A stretch of 64,000 bases of DNA, taken from contig CADBKO010000001.1 of NCBI GenBank assembly GCA_902795345.1, positions 181,485 through 245,484 of the forward strand. Direction: 5' to 3'. Positions 8,171 to 16,482 of the stretch are shown piece by piece. This DNA comes from Oscillospiraceae bacterium (lineage in GTDB: Bacteria > Bacillota > Clostridia > Oscillospirales > Oscillospiraceae). Under the pieces are notes generated by a model. That model had not been told where the DNA came from and did no database searches. It saw nothing but the letters and a program-made list of their open reading frames with translations. Numbering within the stretch: the first letter of the stretch is position 1; each line of letters begins with the position of its first letter. The position numbers were made by a program, and so were the translations under genes.

Positions 8171-9685
8171 TCAGAGCTGGGCCCGGTATTGCAGGGCCTC
8201 CGCCAGATGGGGGGCTTCGATGCGCTCGCTCCCGGCCAGGTCCGCGATGGTCCTGGCCACCCGCAGCACCTTGTCGTGGCTGCGGGCGGTGAGCCCCAGG
8301 CGGGCATAGGCGGCGCGGAGCATGCTTTCGGAGGAAGCGTCCAGACGGCAGGAAGTGCGCAGCAGCTCCCCGGAAAGCCGAGCGTTCAGGGTCTCGCCGC
8401 TGCCCGCCATCCGCTTTCGCTGCACTTCCCGGGCCTTTTCCACCCTGGCGCGGATGGCCGCCGAGCTTTCCCCGGCGCTTTCGGCGCGCAGCTCGTCGAA
8501 TTCCAGGGAGCGGACGGAGAGCATGATGTCCATCCGGTCCAGCAGGGGACCGGAGATACGCTGCCGGTAGGCGCGCACGGCGCTTTCCGAGCAGGTACAG
8601 CGGCCGGAGGGGTGGCCGTACCACCCGCAGCGGCAGGGGTTCATGGCGCAGACCAGCATGAAGCGGCTGGGGAAGGTTTCGGCCCCGGCAGCCCGGGAGA
8701 TGGTGACCTCCCCGGTCTCCAGAGGCTGCCGCAGCACCTCCAGGGTCTGGCGGTTGAATTCCGGCAGCTCGTCCAGAAACAGGACGCCGTTGTGGGCCAG
8801 GCTGATCTCTCCGGGCCGGGGGTTGGCGGTGCCGCCGGCCAGGCCGGAGGAGGAGATGGTGTGATGGGGGGAACGGAAGGGCCGCTGGACCACGATGGGG
8901 TTGTGGGGGCCGGTGAGCCCGGCAATGGAGTGGATCTCCGTGGTTTCCAGCATTTCTCCCAGGGTCATGGCCGGAAGGATGGAGGGCAGACGGGAGGCCA
9001 GCATGCTTTTGCCCGCCCCCGGCGGGCCGGAGAGCAGCACGTTATGGCCGCCGGCCACCGCCACCTCCAGGGCACGCTTCACGTCCTCCTGCCCCTTCAC
9101 GTCGGCAAAATCCGGCATGGGACCTGCCAGGGAGCTGAGAGGCGGCGCTTCCGCCCGGGTGAGGGTCGTTTCCCCCCGCAGGTGGGCCAGCAGCTGCCCC
9201 ACGTCCTCGGCCCCGTAGACCTCCAGCCCCTGGGCAAAGGCGGCCTCGTCGGCGTTGGCGGCGGGGACGAAGAGGCGCTTCACGCCCTCCCGCCGGGCGG
9301 CCAGGGCCATGCTGAGCGCGCCGGGCACGGGCCGCAGGAGCCCGTCCAGGCTCAGCTCCCCGAAGAAGGCGCAGTCCTCCGGAAGGGGAGGGAGCTGCTC
9401 CGTGGCGGTCAGCACCCCCAGGAAGATGGGCAGGTCATAGACGGTGCCGCCCTTGCGGGTGTCCGCCGGGGCCAGGTTCACCGTGATCCGGCCCGGGGGA
9501 AAGCGGAAGCCCCGGCTGCGCACCGCGGCCCGCACCCGTTCCCGGGCTTCCTTCACCGCCGCGTCCGGCAGGCCCACGATGTCGAAGGGACTCTGGACGC
9601 CGTGGGCGGCATAGCATTCCACAGTCACGCCATAGCCGCGGATGCCGTGGACGCCCATGCTGCGGACGGTGGTGGTGCCTGCCAT
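8171..9685 (-). CDS. YifB/ComM family Mg-chelatase-like AAA+ ATPase
   Basis: A 504-residue protein with an N-terminal Lon-like/ChlI domain (SPFDIVGLPDAAVKEARERV) and a central AAA+ domain. Walker A is SGPPGAGKS, Walker B is GVLFLDELPEF, and the segment CAMNPCRCGWYGHP contributes a cysteine cluster typical of the family. The C-terminal Mg_chelatase_C helix bundle is present. The related ComM is a branch-migration helicase in natural transformation; the role in Clostridia is not established. The start at 9685 follows GGGGAGGG with 8 nt spacing. Upstream in-frame codons lack a ribosome binding site. Confidence 0.93.
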   Translation of the reverse strand: MAGTTTVRSMGVHGIRGYGVTVECYAAHGVQSPFDIVGLPDAAVKEARERVRAAVRSRGFRFPPGRITVNLAPADTRKGGTVYDLPIFLGVLTATEQLPPLPEDCAFFGELSLDGLLRPVPGALSMALAARREGVKRLFVPAANADEAAFAQGLEVYGAEDVGQLLAHLRGETTLTRAEAPPLSSLAGPMPDFADVKGQEDVKRALEVAVAGGHNVLLSGPPGAGKSMLASRLPSILPAMTLGEMLETTEIHSIAGLTGPHNPIVVQRPFRSPHHTISSSGLAGGTANPRPGEISLAHNGVLFLDELPEFNRQTLEVLRQPLETGEVTISRAAGAETFPSRFMLVCAMNPCRCGWYGHPSGRCTCSESAVRAYRQRISGPLLDRMDIMLSVRSLEFDELRAESAGESSAAIRARVEKAREVQRKRMAGSGETLNARLSGELLRTSCRLDASSESMLRAAYARLGLTARSHDKVLRVARTIADLAGSERIEAPHLAEALQYRAQL

Positions 9686-9802
9686 GCTCTGCCCTCCCCG
9701 GGGGAAAAGCCCGAAGGGCATAATCCCCACATAATAATATAATATTTTACCGTATTCACAGCCTTATTGCAAGGGTACCGGCGCTTTTCTTTCCGAAGCA
9801 GC

Positions 9803-9831
9803 AAAAACCGCGCGGCGTTGCGCCGCGCGGT
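9803..9831 (-). terminator. Terminator of the NAT-to-divIVA operon
   Basis: ACCGCGCGGCG and CGCCGCGCGGT form an 11-bp stem with a TTG loop. On the minus strand the stem is followed by TTTTTGC, 16 nt after the divIVA stop. Confidence 0.88.
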
Positions 9832-9846
9832 AAAGGGGAGTATGGG

Positions 9847-10605
9847 TCAGTTCTTGTTTTTGGGATCGTAGTTTTCTCCGAACTGGAGATTATCATAGTC
9901 GATTTTCGGGATCGTGGAGCTGGTGAATTCCTTGTAAGCCTCTTCCTCGGCGGTCTTTTCCTTTTGTTCCGCGGAAGAGAAAGCCCGGTCGATGAGCTCC
10001 TTGATATTCTCCACCGTATCCTGGCTGACGCCTTCCTTCGGCGTTTCCTCCGGGGCGGGAGGCGCTTCCTCCTTCTCCGGCTCCGCTTCCGCGGGCTGCT
10101 CCGGCTGGGGAGGCAGAGGCTCCACGAAATCATAGACCCGGTTCAGCGTTTCGGCATAGGCGGTCATGGCGGCCTTCAGCTTGTCCAGGTATTCGGCGGT
10201 GGCCCGCTTGGCGCGTTCCAGCGCAGCCTCCTCGGAGGCCAGGGACTCCCGGATCTCTGCCCGGCGGGATTCCGCTTCCTCCTCCGCCTGGCGCATCAGC
10301 TCGCCCTTTTTCTGGGCTACTTCCGCTTCGATGGAATCCCGCTCCGCTTCCGCGGCGGTAAGCATCTCCTTGGCGGTCCGCTCCGCCTGGAGCAGGGCCA
10401 TGCGCATGGCGTCCTCCGTGGAGCGGTATTCCTCCACTTTGTCCACCAGCACCTTCATTTTGTTCTTCAGGATGCCGTTTTCCCGGTAGAGCGCAGAATA
10501 ATCCTGCGTTACCTGTGTCAGGAACTTATCGACTGAGGCGGTGTCGTAACCGCCGAATACGGCTTTTTCAAATTCGCTGCTTGATACTTCCTGGGGTGTC
10601 AGCAA
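9847..10605 (-). CDS. divIVA: Cell-division initiation protein DivIVA
   Basis: A 252-residue coiled-coil protein. The N-terminal membrane-binding module reads MLTPQEVSSSEFEKAVFGGYDTASVDKFL-like, with the conserved FGGYD near residue 17. Long heptad-rich helices (about 30-165) follow, then an acidic Pro/Glu linker and a short C-terminal helix. DivIVA recognises negatively curved membrane at poles and septa. The start is TTG; AAAGGA lies 9 nt upstream, and the family N-terminus aligns exactly here. It is the last gene of the operon, directly after sepF, a conserved Gram-positive arrangement. Confidence 0.93.
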   Translation of the reverse strand: MLTPQEVSSSEFEKAVFGGYDTASVDKFLTQVTQDYSALYRENGILKNKMKVLVDKVEEYRSTEDAMRMALLQAERTAKEMLTAAEAERDSIEAEVAQKKGELMRQAEEEAESRRAEIRESLASEEAALERAKRATAEYLDKLKAAMTAYAETLNRVYDFVEPLPPQPEQPAEAEPEKEEAPPAPEETPKEGVSQDTVENIKELIDRAFSSAEQKEKTAEEEAYKEFTSSTIPKIDYDNLQFGENYDPKNKN

Positions 10606-10640
10606 GATGTGCCGTCCTTTCCCGGAGCGCCGCCCCGCGA

Positions 10641-11090
10641 TCAGAAGTAGACGCCGTTGTTCTCCAGCTCGTCGATCAGGTCGCCGAGGATGTCCACATT
10701 ATAGGGCGTGACGATGAAGGTGCTCACGGCGACCTTCTTGATCTTCCCGTCCTGGGCATAGGCGACGCCGCTCACGAAGTCAAGGATGCGGCGGGAGACG
10801 TCCTTGTTGGTGTTCTCCAGATTCAGGACCACCGTGCGCTTGTCCCGCAGATGGTCGGCGATCTCCCGGGCAGCCTCATACTGCTCCGGCATGACCAGCA
10901 CCACCTGGAGGCGGGCCGTGGCATGAATGTTCACGACCTTGTTGCCCGTCTTCTTCTCCGGTACGTTCAAATCCTCGCCCTCGATCCAGGAGGAGGCGGC
11001 AGGAGCCGCTTTCGGCTTCTCCTCGTAATCCTCAAAGGTCTCATCGTCGTAAGGCCGCGCGATCCGCTTCAGATTGTCAAGAATACCCAT
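10641..11090 (-). CDS. sepF: Cell-division protein SepF
   Basis: A 149-residue FtsZ-associated protein. MGILDNLKRIA forms the N-terminal amphipathic membrane helix. A charged linker follows, then the beta-alpha SepF core with VVNIHATARLQVVLVMPEQYEAA and the conserved VVLNLENTNKDVSRRILDFVSG. SepF tethers the Z-ring to the membrane and bundles FtsZ. It lies between yggS and divIVA as in Bacillus and many Clostridia. The length is typical. Confidence 0.95.
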   Translation of the reverse strand: MGILDNLKRIARPYDDETFEDYEEKPKAAPAASSWIEGEDLNVPEKKTGNKVVNIHATARLQVVLVMPEQYEAAREIADHLRDKRTVVLNLENTNKDVSRRILDFVSGVAYAQDGKIKKVAVSTFIVTPYNVDILGDLIDELENNGVYF

Positions 11091-11108
11091 TTTACTCTTC
11101 TCCGTTTC

Positions 11109-11831
11109 TCATGGCTGCAATGCCGTCCGCGCTCCGAAGATGGCGGAGCCTACCCGGACCATGTTGGCGCCGGACACTATCGCTTGGGCGAAATCCCCGC
11201 TCATCCCCATAGACAGACACCATATATGGGTATTATCGTATTTTTTTCCCGCGATGTCAATATAAAGCTGATACATTTCGTCAAAATAAGGATATTTTTT
11301 TGCGCCGGGCCAGGTCCCCTCCGTTTTTTCCCAGGCGGGCGGGATGGCCATGAGCCCTTCCGGGCGCAGATGGGGCAGTTCTGCGGCCCTGGCGACGGCC
11401 TCGTCCGCAGCCTCCGGCAGGAAGCCGCCCTTGGTGTCCTCCCGCCCGATGTTCACCTGCAGCAGGATGGGCTGCACCGTGTCCAGGAGGGCGGCCCGCT
11501 TCTCCAGCAGCTCCAGCAGCTCGATGGAATCCACGGACTGGATGAGGTCCGCTCTGCCGGTGATCTGCCGCACCTTGTTGTGCTGCAGGCGGCCGATGAA
11601 GTGCTTGGGCGCGCCGTCGTAAGCGCCCAGGGCGTCCTTCTCCAGAAATTCATTCACCCGGTTCTCTCCGCAGGCGTCCACCCCGGCCCGGACCGCTTCC
11701 CGAACTGCCTCGGCGTCCTTGGTCTTGCTTGCGGCTACCAGAACGATGTCCTCCGGCTTCCGCCCGGCGCGGAGAGCGGCTTCGGCGATCTCCTCCCGCA
11801 CCCGGCGGACATTCTCCGTAATGCTTCCCAT
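11109..11831 (-). CDS. YggS/YlmE family PLP-binding protein
   Basis: A 240-residue single-domain alanine-racemase-fold protein that binds pyridoxal phosphate through K36 in VLVAASKTKD. Other family motifs are ACGENRVNEFLEK, HFIGRLQHNKV and LSMGMSGDFAQAI near the phosphate site. The family maintains PLP homeostasis and has no proven catalytic activity. Its ATG follows the upstream gene's stop without any gap, so it depends on coupled translation. Position beside sepF matches the Bacillus ylmE-ylmF order. Confidence 0.95.
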   Translation of the reverse strand: MGSITENVRRVREEIAEAALRAGRKPEDIVLVAASKTKDAEAVREAVRAGVDACGENRVNEFLEKDALGAYDGAPKHFIGRLQHNKVRQITGRADLIQSVDSIELLELLEKRAALLDTVQPILLQVNIGREDTKGGFLPEAADEAVARAAELPHLRPEGLMAIPPAWEKTEGTWPGAKKYPYFDEMYQLYIDIAGKKYDNTHIWCLSMGMSGDFAQAIVSGANMVRVGSAIFGARTALQP

Positions 11832-13019
11832 TCACCCCACGACCTTTCCCACATAGAGGTTCTTCGCGCTGACGATGACCTGGTCCCCGGCCCGCAGGGT
11901 CTCGCTGGCGACCATGTAGTAGTCCCCGAAGTCCTTTTTGACCTCCACCAGCTTCTTTTCCACCACCAGGGCGGTCTGCACATAGACGCAGGGGCGGCCC
12001 TGGTCGTCCACATGGAGGCCCTTCCGGGGGATGCGGAGGCCCGCTTCCTCGGAAAGCACCAGCTCCGCGTCCTGATAGCGCATGCTGAGAATGTCGCTCA
12101 TATGCTCGTCGCAGCTGAGCAGCAGGGCCCGCTGCCCGTTCTCCTCCGGGCTGAGCCATTCCACCTGCATGGTGAGCTGTTCCCCGTAATAGCGGCCAAA
12201 GCGCACGGTCAGCGATTTCCGCCCGGAGATGCGCCCGGCGTCCTCTCCGTCCACCAGGGCGGCGAAATACCACTTGGAGCCGCTGACCAGCTTGCCCAGG
12301 GACCAGGCGGGTGCGCTGCGTTCCTCCCGCAGCAGGCTCCGCAGCTCCTCCGGGCCGATCTGCTTCAGCTGCTCGTAGCCCAGCTCCTCCCAGCCGTCCA
12401 CCGTGCCGCTGTAAAGGCCGGAGACGGGGGCGGTGATGTCGTCGGAGCGGGCGGTCCGCTCCCGTTCCAGGCTGGTGATCTCGTCGCCGATCTCCCGCAG
12501 ATGCCGCTGTACGTCGGCGGGGTTGCTGAAGGCGGCGAAGACCTGGGTCTGAAGGGTCTGGCTGACGGCCTCCGCCGCGGCGAAATCCTGCTCGTAGACG
12601 CTTTGCCTGAGCTTCCGGATGCCGGACTGGATCTCGCTGTCCGTCTGCTGGGTGTTTTCCCCGCCCACGGCGCCCAGGAGGGCGGTCAGCTCCTCCGCCT
12701 CTGCCCGGAGCTCTGCCAGGCGCACGGCCCGCAGCATGGCTTCCTCGGAATCGTAAGCCTCCGCCACTGTGCCGCCGGCGGCCACCCGCGTCCCCTCCGA
12801 AAGGTTGACCCGCACGGAGCTGTAAACGCTGTAAAGCACCTGCTCCTCCCGGGCCACGATGCCCCGGACCTCCACGCTGTCCCGGATGTTGAGGCTGGTG
12901 ACGGGTACGGTCCGATAGGGGTCGTTCAGGGCCTGATAGGCATAGATGCCCAGCCACACCAGCAGTGCGGCCACGATGAGGTAGCAGGCCAGCTTCAGGG
13001 TCAGGTTCGAATTTCTCAT
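11832..13019 (-). CDS. HlyD-family membrane-fusion-like protein
   Basis: A 395-residue protein with one N-terminal transmembrane helix (about residues 9-30) and an extracytoplasmic HlyD-like architecture: a short lipoyl half (LNIRDSVEVRGIV, residues near 45), an acidic helical hairpin (about 100-195) and the second half ITAPVSGLYSG. A C-terminal beta domain carries AGDQVIVSAKNLYVGKVV. No ABC transporter or outer-membrane partner is nearby and the organism should lack an outer membrane. A role in envelope or division rather than export is therefore possible, given its place between hfq and yggS-sepF. That role is inference from position only. Confidence 0.72.
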   Translation of the reverse strand: MRNSNLTLKLACYLIVAALLVWLGIYAYQALNDPYRTVPVTSLNIRDSVEVRGIVAREEQVLYSVYSSVRVNLSEGTRVAAGGTVAEAYDSEEAMLRAVRLAELRAEAEELTALLGAVGGENTQQTDSEIQSGIRKLRQSVYEQDFAAAEAVSQTLQTQVFAAFSNPADVQRHLREIGDEITSLERERTARSDDITAPVSGLYSGTVDGWEELGYEQLKQIGPEELRSLLREERSAPAWSLGKLVSGSKWYFAALVDGEDAGRISGRKSLTVRFGRYYGEQLTMQVEWLSPEENGQRALLLSCDEHMSDILSMRYQDAELVLSEEAGLRIPRKGLHVDDQGRPCVYVQTALVVEKKLVEVKKDFGDYYMVASETLRAGDQVIVSAKNLYVGKVVG

Positions 13020-13049
13020 GGTCCTCCCGGCGGCTCCTTTAAGGAAGAG

Positions 13050-13292
13050 CTATTCCGCCTGCGTCTGTGTCTGCGTAGGCAGCGGCAGCGGCCGCAGCGG
13101 AATGATGGTGGATATGGCGTGCTTGTAGATGAGCTCCTGCTTCCCCTCGCAGTCCAGCACCACGGTGAAGCTGTCGTAAGCGGTGACACAGCCCCGCATC
13201 TGGAATCCGTTCATGAGGAAGAGGGTCAGGGGCAGCTTTTCCCGCCTGGCGCCCGCCAGGAAGCTGTCCTGTATGTTGATGGCCTTCTGCAT
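13050..13292 (-). CDS. hfq: RNA chaperone Hfq
   Basis: An 80-residue Sm-like protein. The Sm1 motif is NIQDSFLAGARREKLPLTLFL followed by NGFQMRGCV, and the Sm2 motif is the family-defining YKHAISTI. Hfq forms a hexameric ring that pairs small RNAs with mRNAs. The short tail is Thr/Gln-rich (TQTQTQ). It lies just downstream of miaA, the classical miaA-hfq order. An AAGGA site lies about 10 nt before the ATG. Confidence 0.96.
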   Translation of the reverse strand: MQKAINIQDSFLAGARREKLPLTLFLMNGFQMRGCVTAYDSFTVVLDCEGKQELIYKHAISTIIPLRPLPLPTQTQTQAE

Positions 13293-13349
13293 GTTTTCCG
13301 CATCCTTTCTGTATCCGGCGGGACCTTTCGGCCCGGCGGCAAATTCTGG

Positions 13350-14288
13350 TCAAATTATACCAGAATTTTCCAGGATTCTTGTCGAAAACAGGCAGGCTTC
13401 CTGATAATTCGTTTCTTTTTTCCAAAGATGCCAGTTCACGTCGCTTTTGCCCCGCAGCCAGCTGAGCTGCCGCTTGGCATACCGCCGGGAAGACTGGCGG
13501 ATCTGTTCCGCGGCCTCCTCCAGGCTGTATTCCCCCCGGAGGGCGGCGGCGGTCTCCTTGTAGCCGATGGCCTGCATGGCCGTGTCCTTTTCCGTGACTC
13601 CCAGGGCCAGCAGTGCGCGGACTTCCTCCACCAGGCCCTGCCGGAACATCCGGTCCACCCGGGCGTTGATGCGCTCGTAAAGCCTTTCCCTGTCCTCAAA
13701 GCTCAGGGCCAGGGTGCAGGAAGGATAGCGTGGTTTGGCCATGCGGCTCTCCTCGTCGAAGCGGGTGATGGTCTTGCCCGTGAGTTCATAGATCTCCAGG
13801 GCCCGGACGATGCGCTTCCGGTCGTTGGGATGGAGCTTCGCAGCCCGTTCCGGGTCCTTGGCGGCCAGCTTCCGCAGCATTTCTCCGCCGCCCAGGGCGT
13901 CGTATTCCTCTTCCAGCCTCCGGCGCAGCGCCGGGTCCCCGGCGGCGAAATCCGTGCCCCGCAGGAGCGCTTCTATATAAAGGTTGGTGCCTCCCACCAG
14001 GATGGGGAGCTTGCCCCGGGCCAGGATGTCGTCGGCGCATCGGGAGGCCTCCTGCACATAACGGCCCACGCTGTACTTCTCCCTGGGGTCCACGACGCCC
14101 ACCAGATGGTGGGGCACGCCCTGCATCTCCTCCGGCGTGGGGGCTGCAGTGCCGATGACCATGCCCCGGTAGAGCTGCATGGCGTCGGCGGAGATGACCT
14201 CCCCGTCCAGAGCCTTGGCGGCCAGGACTCCCAGGGAGGTCTTTCCCGTGGCGGTGGGGCCGGTGATGACGAAGATGCCCTTTGCCAT
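13350..14288 (-). CDS. miaA: tRNA dimethylallyltransferase MiaA
   Basis: A 312-residue P-loop enzyme that transfers dimethylallyl to A37 of UNN-decoding tRNAs. The P-loop is ITGPTATGKTSLG, followed by SADAMQLYRGM and TAAPTPEE, then GGTNLYIEALLRG and NDRKRIVRALEIYE. The ATG at 14288 shares one base with the stop of the upstream nucleotidase gene (TGATG). Upstream in-frame extension lacks family similarity. Next downstream is hfq. Confidence 0.96.
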   Translation of the reverse strand: MAKGIFVITGPTATGKTSLGVLAAKALDGEVISADAMQLYRGMVIGTAAPTPEEMQGVPHHLVGVVDPREKYSVGRYVQEASRCADDILARGKLPILVGGTNLYIEALLRGTDFAAGDPALRRRLEEEYDALGGGEMLRKLAAKDPERAAKLHPNDRKRIVRALEIYELTGKTITRFDEESRMAKPRYPSCTLALSFEDRERLYERINARVDRMFRQGLVEEVRALLALGVTEKDTAMQAIGYKETAAALRGEYSLEEAAEQIRQSSRRYAKRQLSWLRGKSDVNWHLWKKETNYQEACLFSTRILENSGII

Positions 14289-14869
14289 CAGCCGTGGGTC
14301 AGCTCGTCCAGGGTCATGCCGAAGGCGGGAAGGAAGTGCTCCATGAAATAGGCGATCTCCGGCAGCTCCGAGGCTTCCAGAGCAGCGCGGATCTGCCCCT
14401 CGGCGGAGCGGAATTCCTCGTTGCCCGCCCGCAGCTCCTCGATGCACTTGATGTAGGCGGCCAGCTTGTCCGCCGCCTTCACCAGGTCGTGGTTCTCCCC
14501 GCTGCCGCCCCGGAGCAGCTCGACGTAGGCCGGGCGCATCTCCCCGGGAAGCAGCTGCAAAAGCTGGGCTTCCGCCTGACTCTCCACCGCCTTGTAGGAG
14601 CGGCGGATATCCTCATTCAGGTATTTCACCGGCGTGGGCATGTCCCCGGTGATGATCTCGCTCATGTCGTGGAACAGGGCGGCTGCGGCGGCCCCGTCCG
14701 GGTCCGCGTCGAGGCCGAATACGTCCCGCCGGATCACCGCCAGGGCGTGGGCCAGCACCGCCGTCATCTGGCTGTGCTCCAGCAGATTTTCCTCAAAGCT
14801 GTTGCGCATGAGGCCCCAGCGGCGGATGTTGCGCATCCGGGCGGCCAGGGCGAAAAAAGCGTTCTCCAT
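14288..14869 (-). CDS. HD-domain 5'-deoxynucleotidase (YfbR-like)
   Basis: A 193-residue HD phosphohydrolase. RNSFEENLLEHSQMTAVLAHAL supplies the first histidine, and ALFHDMSEIITGDMPTPVKY gives the HD pair and the GD(M/L)PTPVK motif diagnostic of YfbR. The C-terminal AADKLAAYIKCIEE includes the last metal-binding aspartate. YfbR dephosphorylates deoxynucleoside monophosphates. The start at 14869 follows GAGGAG; an upstream in-frame ATG at 14932 would overlap tadA and is rejected. It lies 17 nt after tadA. Confidence 0.88.
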   Translation of the reverse strand: MENAFFALAARMRNIRRWGLMRNSFEENLLEHSQMTAVLAHALAVIRRDVFGLDADPDGAAAAALFHDMSEIITGDMPTPVKYLNEDIRRSYKAVESQAEAQLLQLLPGEMRPAYVELLRGGSGENHDLVKAADKLAAYIKCIEELRAGNEEFRSAEGQIRAALEASELPEIAYFMEHFLPAFGMTLDELTHG

Positions 14870-14886
14870 GGGTTCTCCTCGGGTTT

Positions 14887-15333
14887 TCAGCTGCGCAGGC
14901 CCCGGAAGAAGGCCTGCATCCGCTCCAGACATTCCGCTTCCAGAATGCCGCCGTAGATGGCGGGGCGGTAGCCGTAATTCTCTTCAAAAAGGTTCAGCAC
15001 GCTGCCGCAGGAGCCGGTCTTCTCGTCCCTTGCCCCGTAGCAGAGCCACTTCAGCCGGGCGTTGAGGATGGCCCCGGCGCACATGGGACAGGGCTCCAGG
15101 GTCACATAAAGGCCGCAGTCGGTGAGCCGCCAATCCCCCAGGGCGGCGCAGGCCTCCCGGATGGCGTCCATCTCCGCGTGGGCCAGGGCGCTGCGGTCCT
15201 CCTCCCGCCGGTTCCGGCCTCTGCCGACGATCCGGCCCTCCCGGACGATCACGCAGCCCACGGGCACTTCTCCCGCCGCCGCCGCTTCGTCCGCCAGGGC
15301 AAGAGCCTGGCGCATCCAGCGCTCGTGGTCCAT
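14887..15333 (-). CDS. tadA: tRNA adenosine-34 deaminase TadA
   Basis: A 148-residue zinc deaminase that converts A34 to inosine in tRNA-Arg(ACG). The zinc site is HAEMDA (H52, E54) and PCPMCAGA (C82, C85). Other family features are GEVPVGCVIV and the C-terminal SVLNLFEENYGYRPAIYGG, where TadA enzymes usually have VDLLS-like residues. The ATG shares one base with the stop of the upstream acetyltransferase gene. The operon position beside miaA groups two tRNA-modification enzymes. Confidence 0.94.
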   Translation of the reverse strand: MDHERWMRQALALADEAAAAGEVPVGCVIVREGRIVGRGRNRREEDRSALAHAEMDAIREACAALGDWRLTDCGLYVTLEPCPMCAGAILNARLKWLCYGARDEKTGSCGSVLNLFEENYGYRPAIYGGILEAECLERMQAFFRGLRS

Positions 15334-16121
15334 CAGCCCCAGTTCATGGGCCGGGGAGGGTGATCCGGCATGACGTTGATGCCGAAGTGCTTTTCCAACA
15401 CCTCGGGCAGCTCCTCCCAGCTTACTTCCCGGCGAAGCACACCCTCGGCGGAGGTCAGGGTCAGGTTCAGGTTGGACAAGCTGGCCCGCCCGTCGTCGGT
15501 GAAGCGGTTGATCATCAGCATCATCCGGAAGACGGACCAGGGACTGCGGTTGACATAATAATTGCTGACCTGGAAATCCTCGTCCAGGGCGGGCCGGTCG
15601 ATGAAGCCCATCAGGTCCTGGAATTCCTCCCCCCGCAGGATCTGCACCGTGTATTCCACGCCGGGGGTGGTCCCGGGCACCACGCGGTACACCATGCCGT
15701 GCACCTTCTGGGGCACGTCGTATTCCAGCCGCAGGGGGCGGCAGAAGCAGTCGCCGCCGAAGCCCACGTCGCAGATGTAGCGCACCCCGTCCGCCTCCGT
15801 CAGATTCATGCGGTGGAGGTAGCCGCCGAAGGTCTTTCCGTCCCGGCTCAGCCTCGTCAGCACCCCATAGGCAGGGAAGCCCATCTCCTGCAGAATGGCG
15901 CAGAAGAAGCCGTTCATCTCAAAGCAGTAGCCGCCGCGGCGCCGGGTCACGATCTTGTCGAAGAGATCTTCGGTTTTGAGGGAGACGTCCTTGTCGTTGT
16001 AGACGTCGATGTTCTCAAAGGGGACGTGGGTCGCATAGCAGCGGTGGAGGCGGATCAGCCGCTCCGTGTCGGAGCCCCCCTCCGTGTAGCCGATGCGGTC
16101 AAACAATGCCTGCAGGTCCAT
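15333..16121 (-). CDS. Arylamine N-acetyltransferase
   Basis: A 262-residue NAT-fold enzyme that acetylates arylamines or hydrazines from acetyl-CoA. The papain-like triad is complete: C66 in RRRGGYCFEMN, H103 in GGYLHRMNL and D118 in ICDVGFGG. The VPFENIDVYN segment near residue 35 is also typical. It is the first gene of the leftward operon ending in divIVA, so it may be expressed with tRNA-modification and division genes. Its physiological acceptor is unknown. Confidence 0.93.
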   Translation of the reverse strand: MDLQALFDRIGYTEGGSDTERLIRLHRCYATHVPFENIDVYNDKDVSLKTEDLFDKIVTRRRGGYCFEMNGFFCAILQEMGFPAYGVLTRLSRDGKTFGGYLHRMNLTEADGVRYICDVGFGGDCFCRPLRLEYDVPQKVHGMVYRVVPGTTPGVEYTVQILRGEEFQDLMGFIDRPALDEDFQVSNYYVNRSPWSVFRMMLMINRFTDDGRASLSNLNLTLTSAEGVLRREVSWEELPEVLEKHFGINVMPDHPPRPMNWG

Positions 16122-16338
16122 GCGTTCTCCCTTCCGCCGCGGCGCGGCACATTCGGTTTCTTAATTCAATAATTATACATGCCCGGCGGAGAGAAATCAA
16201 CTGCTGCGCCACCTTTTCCCGTCTATACGGGTTTTGGCTGGCATGCGCCCGGCGGCAGCCGGAGATCTGGGGTCAGAACGGGGAACGTCCCCGACCCCAG
16301 CCGGGCGAAACCGGGAAGAGCCACATTCGTTTGCTGAC

Positions 16339-16388
16339 GGGAGAAGAATGGAAATCTTCGCCAGGGAGAAGAATGGAAATCTTCGCCA
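16339..16388 (+). repeat. Perfect 25-bp tandem duplication
   Basis: The 25-bp unit starting GGGAGAAGAATGGAAATCTT occurs twice head to tail (16339-16363 and 16364-16388). Each copy contains a small GAAGA/TCTTC inverted repeat. It lies just upstream of the -35 box of the zinc-ribbon gene, so it could be a duplicated regulator site. Confidence 0.85.
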
Positions 16389-16393
16389 TGACC

Positions 16394-16422
16394 TTGCAAA
16401 ACCCGCCGCCGGTTGTTATATT
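16394..16422 (+). promoter_or_regulatory. Sigma-A type promoter of the zinc-ribbon gene
   Basis: TTGCAA (16394-16399) and TATATT (16417-16422) are separated by 17 bp, about 60 nt before the start codon. Confidence 0.7.
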
Positions 16423-16482
16423 AAAATGTAAAGACAAAAACGAGCCGCTCCGGCGGCCATCATGGAAACGGAGGTTAGTGAT

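Larger units (their letters stand above)
16122..16482. other. Divergent intergenic region with a tandem repeat and a promoter
   Basis: About 360 bp separate the divergent NAT operon and the zinc-ribbon gene. I see a 25-bp tandem duplication and a rightward promoter (listed separately). A GGGGTCAGAACGGGGAACG / CCCGACCCC stretch near 16270-16300 gives an imperfect inverted repeat. No coding signal stands out. Confidence 0.6.

Noticed and set aside
10515..14351. A 1278-codon open frame on the + strand
   Set aside because: It is antisense to divIVA, sepF, yggS, hlyD, hfq and miaA, all of which have clear family motifs and ribosome binding sites. Stop-free antisense frames are expected at this GC content.
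16462..16482. Upstream ATG for the zinc-ribbon gene
   Set aside because: No ribosome binding site precedes it, while GGAGG sits 8 nt before the ATG at 16483.
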